Shown in pieces: positions 25,359 to 32,137 of a DNA stretch of 35,390 bases; position 1 is the first letter of the stretch, and each line of letters opens with the position of its first letter. A program made the position numbers and the translations under genes. The notes beneath the pieces were generated by a model. It had not been told where the DNA came from, did not search any database, and saw nothing but the letters and a program-made list of their open reading frames with translations. The DNA is from DTFZ01 sp050260375 (lineage in GTDB: Bacteria > Bacillota > Clostridia > Christensenellales > SZUA-584). The stretch is taken from positions 1 to 35,390 of the forward strand of contig JBLNCA010000017.1 of NCBI GenBank assembly GCA_050260375.1, read 5' to 3'.

Positions 25359-26927
25359 TTATAGACTGCTCATCACTCTTTTCAGATTGGCCTTATCGTC
25401 TTCGCTCAGCGTATACCGTTTATTCAAAAACTCGACCCATTTACTCCTCGCTTCGTCGCCCTTGCCGGACAAAGCAAGGCACTCTATAATCAATATGTCG
25501 GCCTGCTTGCGCTGCTGCTCGTCCTCGGACCTGTCGGAACATATCTGAAGCAGCTCGGCCGCATAGACATATCTTTCTTCGCTGATAAGCTCGCGGGCTT
25601 TAATGATAATCGCCGCATATCTGTCGGGCGCAGCCGCGCTTTGCTGCTCTGCAGAAACAGCCTGTTCTTCCGCTTTGGCTTCGGCAGCAGCTTCTTCAGG
25701 CTTCGTTTCCGTCTGCTCGACTACTACAGCCTGCTCTTCCGCCTTGGCTTCGACAGCGGTTCCTTCCGGCGTCGCCTCCGCCTGCTCGGCAGCTACAACC
25801 TGTTCTTCCGCTTTGGCTTCGGCTGCGGTTTCTTCCTTCGCTTCCGCCTGCTCGGCAGCAACGGCCTGTTCTCCCGCTTTGGCTTCGGCAGCAGTTTCTT
25901 CCGGCTTCACTTCCACTTGTTCGGTTACTACAGCCTGTTCGGCAGCTATAGCCTGCTCTTCAGCCTTGGTTTCGGCGGTGGTTTCTTCCTTGTCTACGGT
26001 TTTCTCAGGCTTATCTTCTGCCTCGTATTCCGCAAGCCATTGCGAGCCCGCAGCAGCATACTTTGTGAATTTATCTGCAAGCGCATCCGACGCTTTTATA
26101 TCCTGCGCTTCGGGTTTGGTCTCTAAAACGTCCGGTTTTTCTTCGGCAGGCTTCTCCAAAACAGGTTCGGACACCTTCATTTCCGTTCCGGTCTTTTCCT
26201 CTGCTCCGGCCTTCTGCTCAGGTTCTTTAATTGCGCCTGGCTTCGGCTTTGCTTCGTCCTTGCTGGCGGCGCTTACGCGCTCTGCGTACGCAGGCTTATC
26301 CGCCTTAGCCGCTGCTTCGCTTTCCGTAAACACTTTGGTTTGAGACAGTATTTTTTCGTCAGCATCTTTGAGCGCCTGGCTGAACGTCTGTTTGGCGGCT
26401 ATCTGTTCGGCCTTTTGCCCTTGGGCGCTTTGCGCCTCCTCTTTGGCCGCTTTGCCCGCGGCGTACTTCGGCGTATAATTATCGAAATTGACGCTGACTT
26501 TCTGGGCGGGGCTCTTTACCCCTTTGTCCGCCGCAATAATATCTTTTACTCTGTTTTTAAGAGCATGGCTTGCAACGCTTAACTCTTCCGCCTTCTGCTC
26601 CGCTTTTGACTTGTCTTTATCCGCCTTGTTATTCTTGCTCTCTTTGATTGAGGCTGCGGCGTTGACTATCATCCGCGCGGATATGTATATAACTACCAAC
26701 AGCACGGCGGAAAGCGCTAGCTTGATTATAAGATTTGTGTAGCTGTCGAAAAAATTGTAAGGAAACAGAACGACACAACAGGCAAATGTACCGGTGGCCA
26801 AGGTAATCACTATTCCGATGACTTTGTAAATTACCCTCTTGTTGATGATTATGTTAAATAAAATCCCCGCAAGTGTACCCAATCCGATGATTGCAACATA
26901 TAGTGTCAAAAGACTGGTCCCCTTCAC
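25359..26927 (-). CDS. Membrane protein with long Ala/Glu repeat region and TPR-like C-terminus
   Basis: This 522-residue protein is of unrecognised function. Three transmembrane helices (about 7-27, 33-54 and 66-88) precede a long charged cytoplasmic or extracytoplasmic stalk. At about 310-430 the stalk becomes a low-complexity series of EAKAEEQAVAAEQAE-type units. The last 80 residues (ARELISEERYVYAAELLQ onward) look like one or two TPR helices. The start is uncertain: a GTG at 26927 opens the frame, but AAGGGGA inside codons 2-4 would better serve a TTG at codon 7. It heads the operon with the VanW and PRC-barrel genes, so a structural or scaffold role at the envelope is likely. Confidence 0.7.
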   Translation of the reverse strand: MKGTSLLTLYVAIIGLGTLAGILFNIIINKRVIYKVIGIVITLATGTFACCVVLFPYNFFDSYTNLIIKLALSAVLLVVIYISARMIVNAAASIKESKNNKADKDKSKAEQKAEELSVASHALKNRVKDIIAADKGVKSPAQKVSVNFDNYTPKYAAGKAAKEEAQSAQGQKAEQIAAKQTFSQALKDADEKILSQTKVFTESEAAAKADKPAYAERVSAASKDEAKPKPGAIKEPEQKAGAEEKTGTEMKVSEPVLEKPAEEKPDVLETKPEAQDIKASDALADKFTKYAAAGSQWLAEYEAEDKPEKTVDKEETTAETKAEEQAIAAEQAVVTEQVEVKPEETAAEAKAGEQAVAAEQAEAKEETAAEAKAEEQVVAAEQAEATPEGTAVEAKAEEQAVVVEQTETKPEEAAAEAKAEEQAVSAEQQSAAAPDRYAAIIIKARELISEERYVYAAELLQICSDRSEDEQQRKQADILIIECLALSGKGDEARSKWVEFLNKRYTLSEDDKANLKRVMSSL

Positions 26928-27278
26928 ATTTGATGATATTTTTAATTCCTATTATTTAATTGGGGATGATGCGGTTTAATCTAATTGTACCGCTTTGTAG
27001 TCTTTGGCTTATTAAGCTTTTTTCCGTGAAATACACCGGTCGACGAACACCCCAATAATATCTAATAGTTTGAAGGATATTTATTACAGGTAATTATACA
27101 ATATGGTTTTACCAAAGTCAACGCATACAACATATGTTTATATGTACTGATTAGCGCTCCTGTTTTTATTTTCAGCGCGGTTAAATTTCGGTCTTATCGG
27201 ACGTTTTCGCGTTTTTCGCCTCGTGCTTTTGATTAATGGCTGTAGTAATTAATTGCTTTTATGTTAAAACAAAAGGTA
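26928..27278. other. Intergenic stretch without a recognised gene
   Basis: This is 350 bp of AT-rich sequence between the membrane-protein operon and tRNA-Ala. I see no convincing open frame with a ribosome site, only small dyads such as ACATA-TGTT-TATGT near 27130. The promoter of the minus-strand operon must lie at its left side, but no strong boxes were found. Confidence 0.5.
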
Positions 27279-27307
27279 TTGCATACTATTCAAAAATAAG
27301 TTATAAT
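27279..27307 (+). promoter_or_regulatory. Promoter of tRNA-Ala
   Basis: TTGCAT (27279-27284) and a perfect TATAAT (27302-27307) are 17 bp apart, 20 bp before the tRNA 5' end. Confidence 0.8.
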
Positions 27308-27327
27308 ACGTTCCTGTGACGAAACGC

Positions 27328-27403
27328 GGGGATATGGCTCAGTTGGTAGAGCGCTGCGTTCGCAATGCAGAGGCCAGGGGTTCGAATCCCCTTATCTCCA
27401 CCA
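27328..27403 (+). tRNA. tRNA-Ala (anticodon CGC)
   Basis: This is a full 76-nt cloverleaf. The acceptor stem GGGGATA/TATCTCC carries the G3-U70 wobble pair that marks alanine tRNAs. The D-arm GCTC/GAGC, anticodon stem CTGCG/TGCAG with loop TTCGCAA, T-loop TTCGAAT and encoded ACCA are present. The anticodon CGC reads GCG. Confidence 0.96.
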
Positions 27404-27437
27404 AAAGCGAAGGGTACATTTGTGCTCTTCGCTTTTT
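27403..27437 (+). terminator. Terminator of tRNA-Ala
   Basis: The stem AAAGCGAAG/CTTCGCTTT has a 13-base loop and continues into TTTTT. It starts directly after the CCA. Confidence 0.75.
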
Positions 27438-27447
27438 GATATGGAAG

Positions 27448-27516
27448 GGGATTCGAAGGGAGCGTTAAAAAGTATGCCAGTGGCATACTTTTAGCGACCC
27501 GGCTAGATGGAATAAA
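27448..27516 (+). repeat. tRNA-downstream cassette with exchangeable palindrome (tRNA-Ala copy)
   Basis: GGGGATTCGAAGGGAGCGTT is followed by the palindrome GTATGCCAGTGGCATAC within A/T arms and then AGCGACCCGGC. The same flanks, in the same orientation relative to the tRNA, enclose palindromes of different sequence in the 28.5-29.0 kb array. AAGGGGATTCGAA is also an inverted copy of the T-arm of the tRNA just upstream. The open frame after it (DPARWNKLFEEKKRRG) has no usable start, and I do not call it a gene. Confidence 0.7.
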
Positions 27517-27570
27517 CTGTTTGAGGAAAAGAAGCGTCGCGGGCAAAAGCCACAGGATAATTAAGTACCA

Positions 27571-27597
27571 AACACCCAAACGGGTGTTTTTTATTTT
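27571..27597 (+). terminator. Terminator-like hairpin downstream of the cassette
   Basis: AACACCC-AAA-CGGGTGTT is followed by TTTTATTTTG, a compact intrinsic terminator. No feature was seen in 27598-27735. Confidence 0.75.
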
Positions 27598-27749
27598 GTT
27601 ATACGCGCGTACTCGCCTTTAAGCCCAGCGTTTTAAATCATTGTCTTAAATAACTTAAGATATTTGCAGAATTCCGTAACATCTCCATTAATGAACATCT
27701 GATTGCACAATATTTCCACATCTGGTAGAATAACAGTCGGAGGGATTAT

Positions 27750-28508
27750 ATGAAAAAGCTTCTGTTTTTTATAGCGGTTGTCCTTGCCTTCTGTTCATAT
27801 TCTTCTGTTGCATTTGCAAACGCGCCTCCTCCGTCTCCCGATATTATTGATATACTAATCGACGACTATTCTCAGATAGACAGTATCGCTTTATACGGCT
27901 ATGATAAAGAGGGCACATATAGATTTATTGGAGATGATGCTTCCCTGCAGGAAACGAAAATTACAAAAGAACGCGTTATTATTTTCAATAACCAAAATAA
28001 CAGATTTAAAAGTTTTCACTTGGTAATAAAGTTTAATAACGGGGAAACAGCAGAGTCAAATTTTGTCGACATAGTCTATCGGTGGGACTATATATACTCT
28101 GTAGCTGATAACGTCTTAAAACAGGGCGAAATCAAGAGCTGGAAACCACATGGCTTAACTATTTTTTGGGGCGGTTTTTTGCTTCTGATGCCTCTTATTT
28201 TTACAATAATAGTTGAATGGGCAATATCGTTACCGTTTAAACTGCGCCCGGGCAAATATGTTGTTTACATCAATATTGCCTCAAACATTGTTATGAATAT
28301 ACTCATACTGTATATGTACGCAACTATAGTAATAGATTATCTTACGCTTATCATTATTATGGAGATTCTCGTTGCCGCGGTTGAGTATACATTTTATACA
28401 TTGAAATATCCCTCTGAAAAGAAGATTAAACTATTTTCGTTTGTAATAACAGCAAATTTAGTAAGCTGGCTTTCATATTGGTATATCGGCTCGGCTCTGC
28501 TCAAATGA
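27750..28508 (+). CDS. Exported/membrane protein, four C-terminal helices, function unknown
   Basis: This 252-residue protein has a signal peptide ending near AFA-NA. A PPPSP motif follows at once, then an extracellular beta-rich domain (about 30-130). Four transmembrane helices lie at about 136-158, 170-194, 197-217 and 227-249. Proteins with a signal peptide, an N-A-P-P-P motif and a four-helix tail recur in Clostridia without known function. CGGAGGG lies nine bases before the ATG. The gene is visibly more AT-rich than the genes to its left and stands alone between two tRNA-associated repeat regions, so it may have arrived by transfer. Confidence 0.8.
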   Translation: MKKLLFFIAVVLAFCSYSSVAFANAPPPSPDIIDILIDDYSQIDSIALYGYDKEGTYRFIGDDASLQETKITKERVIIFNNQNNRFKSFHLVIKFNNGETAESNFVDIVYRWDYIYSVADNVLKQGEIKSWKPHGLTIFWGGFLLLMPLIFTIIVEWAISLPFKLRPGKYVVYINIASNIVMNILILYMYATIVIDYLTLIIIMEILVAAVEYTFYTLKYPSEKKIKLFSFVITANLVSWLSYWYIGSALLK

Positions 28509-28523
28509 CCGCTTATCCGAATC

Positions 28524-29004
28524 TTTTTCCAGAAACGGAACGTTTCCTTTTTAATGCTCGTTTTGAATCTACGGGTAAATTTACGGTGAGGTGGGCCGCC
28601 TATTTAATCCATATGATTGCCCGTACCGTTTGTTTATCTCAATGTTACCGTGGAACCCGCCTCGCTGGAAACGGAACGTTTCCTTCTTAACGCTCGCTTC
28701 GAATCCCGCACGAATTTTCGTTGAGGTGGGCTGTCTGCTGATAGTTTTTTACCTGCCCGTGCCGTTTGTTTATCTCAATGTCCGTCTCCCGTGGAACCCG
28801 GGTCGGGGCGAACGTGCCACTGGCACGTTCGCTATTCCCTCCCTTCGAATTCCATGAAATTTTCGTTGAGGTGGGCTGCCTGCTGATAGTTTATGCCTGC
28901 CCGTGCCGTTTGTTTATCTCAATGTCCGTCTACCGTGGAACCCGGGTCGGGGCGAACGTGCCACTGGCACGTTCGCTATTCCCTCCCTTCGAATCCCGCC
29001 TCAA
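28524..29004 (-). repeat. Array of four tRNA-downstream cassettes (about 140-bp units)
   Basis: Four units have palindromes at 28531-28547, 28667-28683, 28809-28831 and 28953-28975, 136-144 bp apart. On the minus strand units 3 and 4 read GATTCGAAGGGAG, then GAATAG, a palindrome with core TGCCAGTGGCA, then CCCCGACCCGGG. Unit 2 has the same flanks (GATTCGAAGCGAGCGTTAAG ... AGCGAGGCGGG) but the palindrome GGAAACGTTCCGTTTCC. Long inter-palindrome blocks (AAACAAACGGCACGGGCAGG and neighbours) are also conserved. Open frames here are by-products of the repeat. Before the island inserted, the array followed tRNA-Ser. Confidence 0.75.
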
Positions 29005-29007
29005 GCC

Positions 29008-29042
29008 AAAAAAAGAAAGGCACCAAAGGTGCCCTCTTTTTT
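29008..29042 (-). terminator. Displaced original terminator of tRNA-Ser
   Basis: On the minus strand the stem GGGCACC/GGTGCC is followed by TTTCTTTTTTT. It directly follows the 10-bp copy of the tRNA-Ser 3' end at 29043-29052, the place it would hold if the 6-kb element were absent. Confidence 0.75.
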
Positions 29043-29052
29043 TGGCGGAGGA
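29043..29052. other. Attachment-site copy (far end of the element)
   Basis: TGGCGGAGGA equals the last ten bases of tRNA-Ser (35012-35021), in the same orientation. Left of it is a tRNA-type terminator; right of it begins AT-rich island DNA. The short length is at the lower limit for a core site. Confidence 0.6.
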
Positions 29053-29063
29053 CTCCGTACCGT

Positions 29064-29076
29064 CAGTGAAGAACAC
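29064..29076 (+). repeat. Subterminal inverted repeat, left end
   Basis: CAGTGAAGAACAC is the exact reverse complement of 34996-35008 at the other end. The two lie 11 and 3 bp inside the core sites and may bind the integrase or a directionality factor. Confidence 0.6.
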
Positions 29077-29134
29077 AAAAAACAGGCATAATAATGTGGG
29101 TGTTTAGCTAAAATAAACGAGTCCCCTGTTGAGG

Positions 29135-29602
29135 CTAAGCCTCAAATATAAATAATATGTGATTTATAATATCCTCTGTAGAAATGAATTCTTCAAGGAG
29201 CCTTTTTGATGAGATACCGATTGGCCCTATTATTTGTGTTAGTTGTTTTGTTGACTCTTTAATTTTAATAATTTCATCTTTCATTATTGGTATTCTATCT
29301 AAAAGTATATTAACGACAATACTATCGAAAAACTGATTTTGATTATTTGAAGAACCTAAAAAAAACCGATTCTTAAATTCATCAAAATAACTCTGCAAAG
29401 ATTGGTTGTAAATCTTCATTTCCGTACATCTTTCATCTATTATCTCAGATACCCTTTTCATATTCGCTTGTTTTTCCAATTTACCAGAACACTTTTCAAG
29501 TTCACCTCTTGTTTTTTCTAATTTATTGATATACCGGATTTCAGCTGAAGAAAAATCATTAACTAATTCAGCTAATTTTTTTATATAATCATTTGCATTC
29601 AT
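29135..29602 (-). CDS. Coiled-coil protein of unknown function (element operon, gene 4)
   Basis: This 155-residue protein matches no family I recognise. The first half is predicted coiled coil (heptad-like Leu/Ile with Lys/Glu between about 8 and 60, including KLEKTRGELEKCSGKLEKQ). The second half is a mixed helical region ending in a hydrophobic stretch. GTAGGT lies about nine bases before the ATG. It is the last gene of the TIR operon, 61 bp after the preceding stop. It could be an oligomerising partner or an antitoxin-like regulator of the upstream genes; nothing in the sequence decides this. Confidence 0.7.
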   Translation of the reverse strand: MNANDYIKKLAELVNDFSSAEIRYINKLEKTRGELEKCSGKLEKQANMKRVSEIIDERCTEMKIYNQSLQSYFDEFKNRFFLGSSNNQNQFFDSIVVNILLDRIPIMKDEIIKIKESTKQLTQIIGPIGISSKRLLEEFISTEDIINHILFIFEA

Positions 29603-29663
29603 TTATTTTACCTACAATTCTTTATTTCTTCATTATAGTTATCCATTTTCATTATAATTTTGG

Positions 29664-30212
29664 TTATTTGTCTTCAATAGAATTATTCTCAACCTTATCA
29701 AAATACCTTAAATGATTAACATATGGCTGCGGTTGCAACGTTTCGCTTAGAGGTGTAGTACCAGTACAGGTAAAGCGATGTTCTCTACCAATACGTGTCA
29801 CAGTTATTGTTCTGTTTCCTCCAGCTGTAGTCAAGTTCATACAACGTAATGCCTGTTCAAGAGTTAAAACCGCTATCCAAGTATCAGTTAAGTCTTTATT
29901 CGTGCATACAATGGCAACTAAATTTGTTTTATCCTTATCAGAGAAATCATTTGTCAAATATTCGTATTCTTTCGATGTAAAATTAACAGACCAATAATTC
30001 TTTTTTCTTTTTTGATTGTCTCGCCTGTCGAAACTCTGATGTTGAGACGTTGAATATTTAACGTAAGTATTAAAATAGCCCAAATCAGTTTCAAATAATA
30101 TCCGTTTTACTCCTTCTGAGGCATCACAGAGAATGGGAACAGCTTTGGAAGACTTTAAAATGGTTGAAAGAAATACCCCGGCAAAATAGTCACTCTTTGC
30201 AATCTTACTCAC
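29664..30212 (-). CDS. Unknown protein (element operon, gene 3)
   Basis: This 182-residue soluble protein is of unrecognised family. It starts at GTG with AAGGGAGGA just upstream, 22 bp after the membrane-protein stop. An alpha/beta composition with FETDLGYFNTYVKYST (about 40-55), YWSVNFTSKEYEYL (about 72-85) and VAIVCTNKDL followed by WIAVLTLEQALRCM is visible. The acidic-then-strand pattern faintly recalls small nuclease folds, but no catalytic motif can be assigned. The tight spacing shows it belongs to the TIR system, perhaps as a sensor or second effector. Confidence 0.7.
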   Translation of the reverse strand: MSKIAKSDYFAGVFLSTILKSSKAVPILCDASEGVKRILFETDLGYFNTYVKYSTSQHQSFDRRDNQKRKKNYWSVNFTSKEYEYLTNDFSDKDKTNLVAIVCTNKDLTDTWIAVLTLEQALRCMNLTTAGGNRTITVTRIGREHRFTCTGTTPLSETLQPQPYVNHLRYFDKVENNSIEDK

Positions 30213-30234
30213 TGAGTCCTCCCTTAACCTAAAT

Positions 30235-30651
30235 TCATTTAAGTATAAATCCTGCTATAAAAAGTCCTGCCATCATCGTTCCATATAACGGTATTATAGT
30301 TTTTGAAAACAAAACCGAGAAATAGCAATATCTGTTGCATGAATACATATGAGTTGATAATTCAAAATTCTTTATTTCATTTTGTTCATCTCTACTATTT
30401 ATATTTGCAACATCATTATATAATCCTCGATATTTGCGCTCTTTTTGAAGATAATAGGAATCTAACATCCAAAAAATAATTGTGGGAACTATAGCTACAA
30501 ATAGGAAGTTGGTATTATTACTATTTGCATATAGTGCTAAAAAAGCAGAAACAATAGTCACCGACCAACCTTTAATCTGAAAAGAATTCTTATTCATTCT
30601 GGTAATTATAGTCTGTATAAATTCCAAGTGTTTAATATGACTACTATTCAT
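30235..30651 (-). CDS. Small three-helix membrane protein, SLATT-like (element operon, gene 2)
   Basis: This 138-residue protein has an amphipathic N-terminus (HIKHLEFIQTIITRM), two close transmembrane helices (about 28-42 and 48-66), a basic loop (QKERKYRG) and a third helix (about 118-137). Paired helices followed by a helical cytoplasmic part are reminiscent of the 2TM SLATT effectors proposed to form pores in nucleotide-signal defence systems; the match is by layout only. The start at 30651 has GAGGGAGAG upstream. A further in-frame ATG overlaps the TIR stop as ATGA, so coupling is likely either way. In a TIR operon it could be the membrane-damaging effector. Confidence 0.75.
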   Translation of the reverse strand: MNSSHIKHLEFIQTIITRMNKNSFQIKGWSVTIVSAFLALYANSNNTNFLFVAIVPTIIFWMLDSYYLQKERKYRGLYNDVANINSRDEQNEIKNFELSTHMYSCNRYCYFSVLFSKTIIPLYGTMMAGLFIAGFILK

Positions 30652-30674
30652 ATTTTGTATCTCTCCCTCACTTA

Positions 30675-31259
30675 TCATTGATGTTCTCTTGGTTCTTCCC
30701 CCAAGAGCCATGAACGTAATAATACATATTTATTGGTTGACTGTTCATGAACCCAAAATTCATTTTTACCAGCTTTACTCTTATCATATTCTAAGTATGG
30801 GTATAATCCGTAATACTCTTGCCCTCGAAAAGCACGTTCTTCAATAATTGGCAGAATGCAACATCTCGTGTTTTTTTTCCCATCAAAATATCCCAACTCC
30901 CAAGGACACCATTTTGAATCTATTGAGTTCTTTGTAGCTATATATGCTAATCCCAATGAAGCATTCATCCTTTTTTTTAGAATATCAGCTGTTTCTTTTG
31001 TGACTGAGTTTCTATCCAGCTCAGTATCTTCAATCCAATCAACATAAATTGAATAACTTGCTTCGTTAAATAATTGAACCAACGTCAGTACCAATGTTTT
31101 ATCTAATGAGCTATGAGATAAGAACAAGTCGTACTTTTTCTCGGTCATGTCAAGCCTTTGGGATAATTTCACATTTTCATTAATTATTCTCTGCTTGCTG
31201 AGAATTGAAATGTCCCGCAACTTAGCTTGTTGCCATAAATACGATTCACTTAAAATCAT
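30675..31259 (-). CDS. TIR-domain protein (element operon, gene 1)
   Basis: This 194-residue protein has a short helical N-terminus (1-40) followed by one TIR domain. Box 1 is YDLFLSHSSLDK (43-54), the second strand is IYVDWI (71-76), and SKWCPWELGYFDG (115-127) places Glu121 where TIR NADases carry their catalytic glutamate. Bacterial TIR proteins either cleave NAD+ or make signal nucleotides from it during phage infection. GGAGG lies 11 bases before the ATG. No SIR2-domain ThsA partner is present, so it is not classical Thoeris. It heads the operon, and the next gene overlaps its stop. Confidence 0.88.
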   Translation of the reverse strand: MILSESYLWQQAKLRDISILSKQRIINENVKLSQRLDMTEKKYDLFLSHSSLDKTLVLTLVQLFNEASYSIYVDWIEDTELDRNSVTKETADILKKRMNASLGLAYIATKNSIDSKWCPWELGYFDGKKNTRCCILPIIEERAFRGQEYYGLYPYLEYDKSKAGKNEFWVHEQSTNKYVLLRSWLLGEEPREHQ

Positions 31260-31640
31260 AGTAACTTTATTCCTCCGCTATAAATCTGTTACTATATTCG
31301 ACATATATAAACAAAATTCCTTTTTCAAGAATGTATAATATATCCTTGTCATATTTAGTAAGATATACTTACAATTTTATTCTATCAATATACTCTTTAA
31401 GTTAGCTTGAAGAAGTTACCTCTCAAGATGATTATTTCGCTTATCGCAATATCCATTACAGCATAGTGTGTCATAAGAAATCAAATAAGCTGATTCTTGT
31501 ATTATGTGTGTAATACGTACATCGTATAAGCTAATGAAATTTGGTTTAGTATGAAATGCAGGGTACAGTTATATTGGAAGTTTTCAATGATTATTAAGGA
31601 GTTTTCATCAGTCATATCATCATGGTATGGCTCGGCTTTA
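31260..31640. other. Intergenic leader region of the TIR operon
   Basis: This is AT-rich sequence with no convincing gene. It must hold the minus-strand promoter of the TIR operon; TTGAAA and TATATG-like boxes occur near 31295-31330 but are weak. Nothing else was identified. Confidence 0.4.
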
Positions 31641-31930
31641 TGGCTCCCGGGCAAGTCTTAGGGCTTGAGCAGTGTGGAACCAAACGGAAACGAACCGTTA
31701 CCATCTCCACATTCATTAGAATGTGAAAATGGTATCAAACGTATTTACACGGGGCAAAGTTAACCTTGTCCACCCTAACAAGGGAAAGTGTATCTCCATC
31801 TTCGCTGAATGGCGGAACCCGTATGGGTGTATGGAGTCTGGTGCTCACCCGATTAATTGCATATCGAATGAACAAGGATATCCCTATCCGTTTTGTTTTA
31901 CCGAAACAAAACGGATAGGGATGTGGACAA
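31641..31930 (+). ncRNA. Hairpin-rich non-coding segment (candidate structured RNA or recombination site)
   Basis: The segment shows a series of local stems on the plus strand: CAAG/CTTG, AACGG/CCGTT, CACATTC/GAATGTG enclosed by ACCAT/ATGGT, and CCTTGT/ACAAGG. It ends with a perfect 19-bp hairpin (31880-31898 with 31904-31922, loop TACCG). The last has no U-tract, so it is not an ordinary terminator. The one open frame across it has no ribosome site. It lies just upstream of the integrase, between the two modules of the element. The strand is assumed; no known RNA family was recognised. Confidence 0.35.
31880..31922. repeat. Perfect 19-bp inverted repeat
   Basis: Arms at 31880-31898 and 31904-31922 (ATCCCTATCCGTTTTGTTT and its complement) are separated by TACCG. 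The stem extends two further pairs outward if a G-T wobble is allowed. It is the strongest hairpin in the element. Confidence 0.9.
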
Positions 31931-32137
31931 GGAATATCAGCAATAATGCTGTCTATACGAAGCCAAAGATGATTTTAACAACCTAATAATGACAAAACAT
32001 TCTGTTTTGCCACTGGTCAAAATATGCAAAAAATTAAGATTTGCCGCTTATTTGCATCCAAATAGGAAACAGGGTAATGATACTACATAACTAAAAATCA
32101 AGGACTTTTATTGAGTCATATTTCAAGGAGGTCTATT

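Noticed and set aside
25603..26343. Long Ser/Ala-rich plus-strand open frame
   Set aside because: It is the antisense shadow of the Ala/Glu repeat region of the membrane protein and has no signal of its own.
28478..29107. Several overlapping 60-110-residue frames
   Set aside because: They repeat with the cassette array and share the palindromes; they have no ribosome sites or independent coding character.
29135..31259. Classical Thoeris system
   Set aside because: There is a TIR gene but no ThsA (SIR2 or Macro/SLOG type) partner; the neighbours are a small membrane protein and two unknown proteins.
31641..31930. Retron or other reverse-transcriptase-linked RNA
   Set aside because: No reverse transcriptase gene is present in the element.
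31723..31986. 87-residue frame across the hairpin block
   Set aside because: It has no ribosome site, spans a 19-bp inverted repeat and has an implausible composition.
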